Source: JAAYDF01 sp964511155 (lineage in GTDB: Bacteria > Planctomycetota > Phycisphaerae > UBA1845 > PWPN01). Taken from it: DNA of 41,569 bases. The stretch is taken from positions 1-41,569 of the forward strand of contig CAZEEJ010000026.1 in assembly GCA_964511155.1 (NCBI GenBank), in the 5' to 3' direction. The translations under genes and the position numbers were made by a program. This document shows, piece after piece, positions 39,237 to 41,569 of this stretch. Below the pieces are notes generated by a model. The model searched no databases and was not told the origin of the DNA. It saw only the letters and a program-made list of their open reading frames with translations. Numbering within the stretch: position 1 is the first letter of the stretch; each line of letters starts with the position of its first letter.

Positions 39237-41354
39237 CTACGCTTCGGTGGTCGCGTCGGCCGCCTGCTCCTCGCGGAGCACCGCCTTGCGGCTCAACTTC
39301 ACCCTCCCCTGGTCATCAACCAAGATGACCTTGACCCGGACTTCGTCACCGATGCGGCAGACGTCACTCACGGAGTTGACGTAACCATCGGCCAATTCGC
39401 TGATGTGGCAAAGGCCATCCTGCCCGGGAGCAACCTCGATGAAGGCCCCGAAATCCTTGATGCTGGTCACCCGCCCGGTGTAGATCTGGCCGACCTTCAC
39501 GCCCGTGGCGATCATCTCGACCATGTCGTACGCCTTCTGGGCGCCCGTCATCTCCAGGCAAGAGATGGTCACGGTGCCGTCATCATCAATGTCGATCGAA
39601 GCGCCCGAAGCCGCCTCAATCCCGCGGATGCCCTTGCCACCGGGACCAATAACCGCGCCGATTTTTTCAGTATTGATCCGGATTGTCAAGATCCGCGGGG
39701 CATAACGGCTGATTTCCTTACGCGGCCGCGGCAGCGTCTCGATGATCTTCTTGAGGATATGGATCCGAGCCCGCTGGGCCACGGACAACACCTTCACGAT
39801 GATGTCCTGGGTAATCGCCCGCTCTTTCAAGTCAAGCTGAATCCCGGTGATGCCCCGCTGGGTGCCGGCCACCTTGAAGTCCATATCCCCGAAGTGATCC
39901 TCCTCGCCAATGATGTCGGTCAGCAGGATCCGCTTTTTGTCATTGTGGACGCCGCCGATCGAGATACCCGCCACCGGCTGGGAGATGGGCACGCCGGCAT
40001 CCATCAGCGCGAGGGTGCCGCCGCAGACACTGGCCATGGAACTGGAGCCGTTGGACTCGGTAATCTCGCTGACCAGCCGGATGGTGTAGGGGAACTTGTC
40101 CACGGCCGGGAGGACCGCTTCGAGGGACCGTTCGGCGAGCGCCCCGTGGCCGATCTCGCGCCGACCCGGGCCCATGATCCGCCGGGCCTCGCCCACACAG
40201 AACGGCGGGAAGTCGTAGTGCAGGATGAACTTCTTGCTGTACTCCTCGGCGATGCCGTCGATGATCTGCTCGTCCCGGGCGGTGCCCAGCGTGGTCACGA
40301 CCAGGGCCTGGGTCTCGCCCCGGGTGAAGAGGGCCGACCCGTGCGTCCGCGGCAGAATGCTCACCTCGCCGGTGATCTCGCGGATATCCTCAGGCCCGCG
40401 GCCGTCCGCCCGCTTGCCGGTCTCGAGGATGAGGTTGTTGAAGACCTCCTCTTCCAGGGCATGCAGGGCCTTGTGGACGTCGCCGCGCTCGAAGGGGGGC
40501 TTCTCCGCGTCGGCCGGGGACAGCTCCTCGATCACCGTGTCGTACAGTTCCTTGATGGCCGTTTGACGCTCCTGCTTGCCGGCAATCTGCCGCCGCTTGA
40601 CCATCTCGTCGTGGGCCTTCTCACGCACCAGACGCTGCAGCTCGCGGTTCGGCTCGACCGGCGTCCAGCTCTGCTTCTTCCCGGCGCTGGCCCGCAGCTC
40701 GCTGATCGTGGCACAGATCTGGGTAATGGCCGCGAACCCGAGCTCGATGGCCTGGGCGACGACTTCCTCGCTGACCTCGCGGGCGCCGACTTCGATCATA
40801 TTGACGCCCTGGGCATGACCGGCCAGGACCATGTCGATCTCGGAGGTCTCCAACTGCTCGTAGGTGGGGTTGATGACGAGTTCGCCATCGACGTACCCGA
40901 CGCGGACCGCCCCGATCGGCCCCTCGAAGGGGGCGTCACTGAGGGCCAGGGCTGCGGAGCTGGCGTTGATCGCCAGGATGTCGGAGTCGAACAGCGGGTC
41001 CGCGGACAGGACGAACGTCTGGATCTGGATCTCGTCCATGAACCCTTCGGGGAACAGCGGCCGGATCGGCCGGTCGATCATCCTCATGGTGAGGATTTCC
41101 TTGCTGGTCGGCCGACCCTCGCGCTTGAAGAAGCCGCCGGGGAACTTGCCCGCGGCGTACGCTTTTTCGCGGTAGTCCACGGTCAGGGGGAAGAAGTCGA
41201 TCCCGGCCCGCGGCTGGGCCCGGACGGCGGTGCCGAGCACCACCGCATCCCCGTAGGAGGCCATGACGGCCCCACTCGCCTGCTTGGCAATTTTGCCCGT
41301 CTCGAACGCCAGTTTCCGACCTGAAATCTCAACTTCGACTCGAAAGCTTCCCAT
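39237..41354 (-). CDS. pnp: Polynucleotide phosphorylase
   Basis: This 705-residue 3'-5' exoribonuclease degrades RNA by phosphorolysis and can add tails. The layout is complete: first RNase PH domain, an all-helical linker (about 220-310), second RNase PH domain with ESNGSSSMASVCGGTLALMD (phosphate/active site), KH domain (IGAVIGPGGKGIRGIE) and S1 domain (GQIYTGRVTSIKDFGAFIEV) followed by a short acidic tail. ATG 41354 lies two codons inside an alternative TTG, with AAGGCGG a little upstream. The gene usually follows rpsO; that is beyond the window. The leader is about 215 bases. Confidence 0.97.
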   Translation of the reverse strand: MGSFRVEVEISGRKLAFETGKIAKQASGAVMASYGDAVVLGTAVRAQPRAGIDFFPLTVDYREKAYAAGKFPGGFFKREGRPTSKEILTMRMIDRPIRPLFPEGFMDEIQIQTFVLSADPLFDSDILAINASSAALALSDAPFEGPIGAVRVGYVDGELVINPTYEQLETSEIDMVLAGHAQGVNMIEVGAREVSEEVVAQAIELGFAAITQICATISELRASAGKKQSWTPVEPNRELQRLVREKAHDEMVKRRQIAGKQERQTAIKELYDTVIEELSPADAEKPPFERGDVHKALHALEEEVFNNLILETGKRADGRGPEDIREITGEVSILPRTHGSALFTRGETQALVVTTLGTARDEQIIDGIAEEYSKKFILHYDFPPFCVGEARRIMGPGRREIGHGALAERSLEAVLPAVDKFPYTIRLVSEITESNGSSSMASVCGGTLALMDAGVPISQPVAGISIGGVHNDKKRILLTDIIGEEDHFGDMDFKVAGTQRGITGIQLDLKERAITQDIIVKVLSVAQRARIHILKKIIETLPRPRKEISRYAPRILTIRINTEKIGAVIGPGGKGIRGIEAASGASIDIDDDGTVTISCLEMTGAQKAYDMVEMIATGVKVGQIYTGRVTSIKDFGAFIEVAPGQDGLCHISELADGYVNSVSDVCRIGDEVRVKVILVDDQGRVKLSRKAVLREEQAADATTEA

Positions 41355-41569
41355 ACTCAATCCGCCTTGCCGTCACCAACTAAAACCACGTGGCAACCAG
41401 AAATACCTGATGGTCCCTCCGGGGGATCGGAGCCCCATGTACAGCGAGGCTTCGACCCACAGACGATCCGGGGGACGAATGTCCACAACGAAGAAAGACT
41501 GCGGAGAACTTGCCGAGGGAAAGGGGGCTGGGATTGCGAAACCGTCGGGGAGGCCCATTCGCCAACCGG
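41355..41569 (-). promoter_or_regulatory. Leader region upstream of pnp
   Basis: No gene is supported. On the minus strand it contains CTCCG-ATCCCC-CGGAG (about 41417-41432), a small hairpin, and a repeated CCCCCGGATCG-type word. Autoregulation of pnp through processed leader hairpins is known in other bacteria, but nothing here proves it. Confidence 0.3.

Noticed and set aside
39024..41324. 766-codon open frame antisense to pnp
   Set aside because: It shadows an intact polynucleotide phosphorylase and has no signal or domain of its own.
41373..41558. Short minus-strand frames upstream of pnp as an rpsO remnant
   Set aside because: The translations show none of the conserved S15 residues; rpsO, if linked, is beyond the window.

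Overview
This is a GC-rich bacterial chromosome segment, most likely from a planctomycete (Planctomycetota, perhaps Phycisphaerae-like). The inference rests on a dockerin inside a secreted SUMF1-type protein, DUF4838 and GH123-like secreted glycan proteins, a Cys-type sulfatase, a short C-terminal zinc ribbon (CRHCGYNL...CPECG) on a membrane protein, and very repeat-rich intergenic DNA. Fused 2-oxoacid:ferredoxin oxidoreductase genes and a metal permease fused to a DtxR-type regulator fit an organism with at least some anaerobic metabolism. No 16S rRNA or tRNA was found, so the taxonomy is inference.

Layout. 1-920: repeat-rich intergenic DNA. 921-2492: secreted dockerin/SUMF1 protein. 2584-3204: orphan gene in an AT-richer island. 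3205-4647: hairpins and repeats. 4648-9175: GH36-type alpha-galactosidase with NPCBM, then a GH123-like protein. 9417-13697: tightly overlapping efflux operon (HlyD-type adaptor, MacB/LolD-type ATPase, two FtsX permeases). 13752-15575 (-): DUF4838 protein. 15576-21336: membrane protein, NlpC/P60 protein and a probable Cys-peptidase lipoprotein, bracketed by two inverted copies of a 135-bp structured repeat. 21337-22674 (-): CE15 glucuronoyl esterase. 22839-23243 (-): GxxExxY nuclease-like gene between two near-identical palindromic direct repeats. 23468-26774 (-): CbiM-methyltransferase-CbiQ-CbiO nickel/cobalt ECF transporter operon with a good promoter overlapped by an inverted repeat resembling a NikR operator. 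26990-28408: sulfatase. 28519-31869 (-): Zn/Mn-type ABC importer whose permease carries a complete DtxR/MntR-like domain. 32426-36420 (-): KorAB between two CBS-domain proteins. 36725-41354 (-): small lipoprotein, sigma-54 activator, cold-shock protein and polynucleotide phosphorylase.

How it works together. The GH36, GH123-like, DUF4838, CE15 and sulfatase genes suggest extracellular attack on decorated plant or algal polysaccharides, although they are scattered singletons with no SusCD-like partners. Two metal importers could supply Ni/Co and Mn/Zn to metalloenzymes, and KorAB provides ferredoxin-linked 2-oxoacid metabolism, possibly tuned by the CBS proteins.

The least explained part is the intergenic DNA. 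I see at least seven repeat classes: 135-bp elements with covarying hairpins, REP-like palindromes, GTAGCGGTCGCC hairpins, hairpins built from repeated ATCTGTG/GCAGAG words, period-7/8 quasi-tandem arrays, a short GGGTGGCA-ended element and a GCTTGCGGCTTCGC word. No transposase is encoded here, so these are probably non-autonomous or structural elements.
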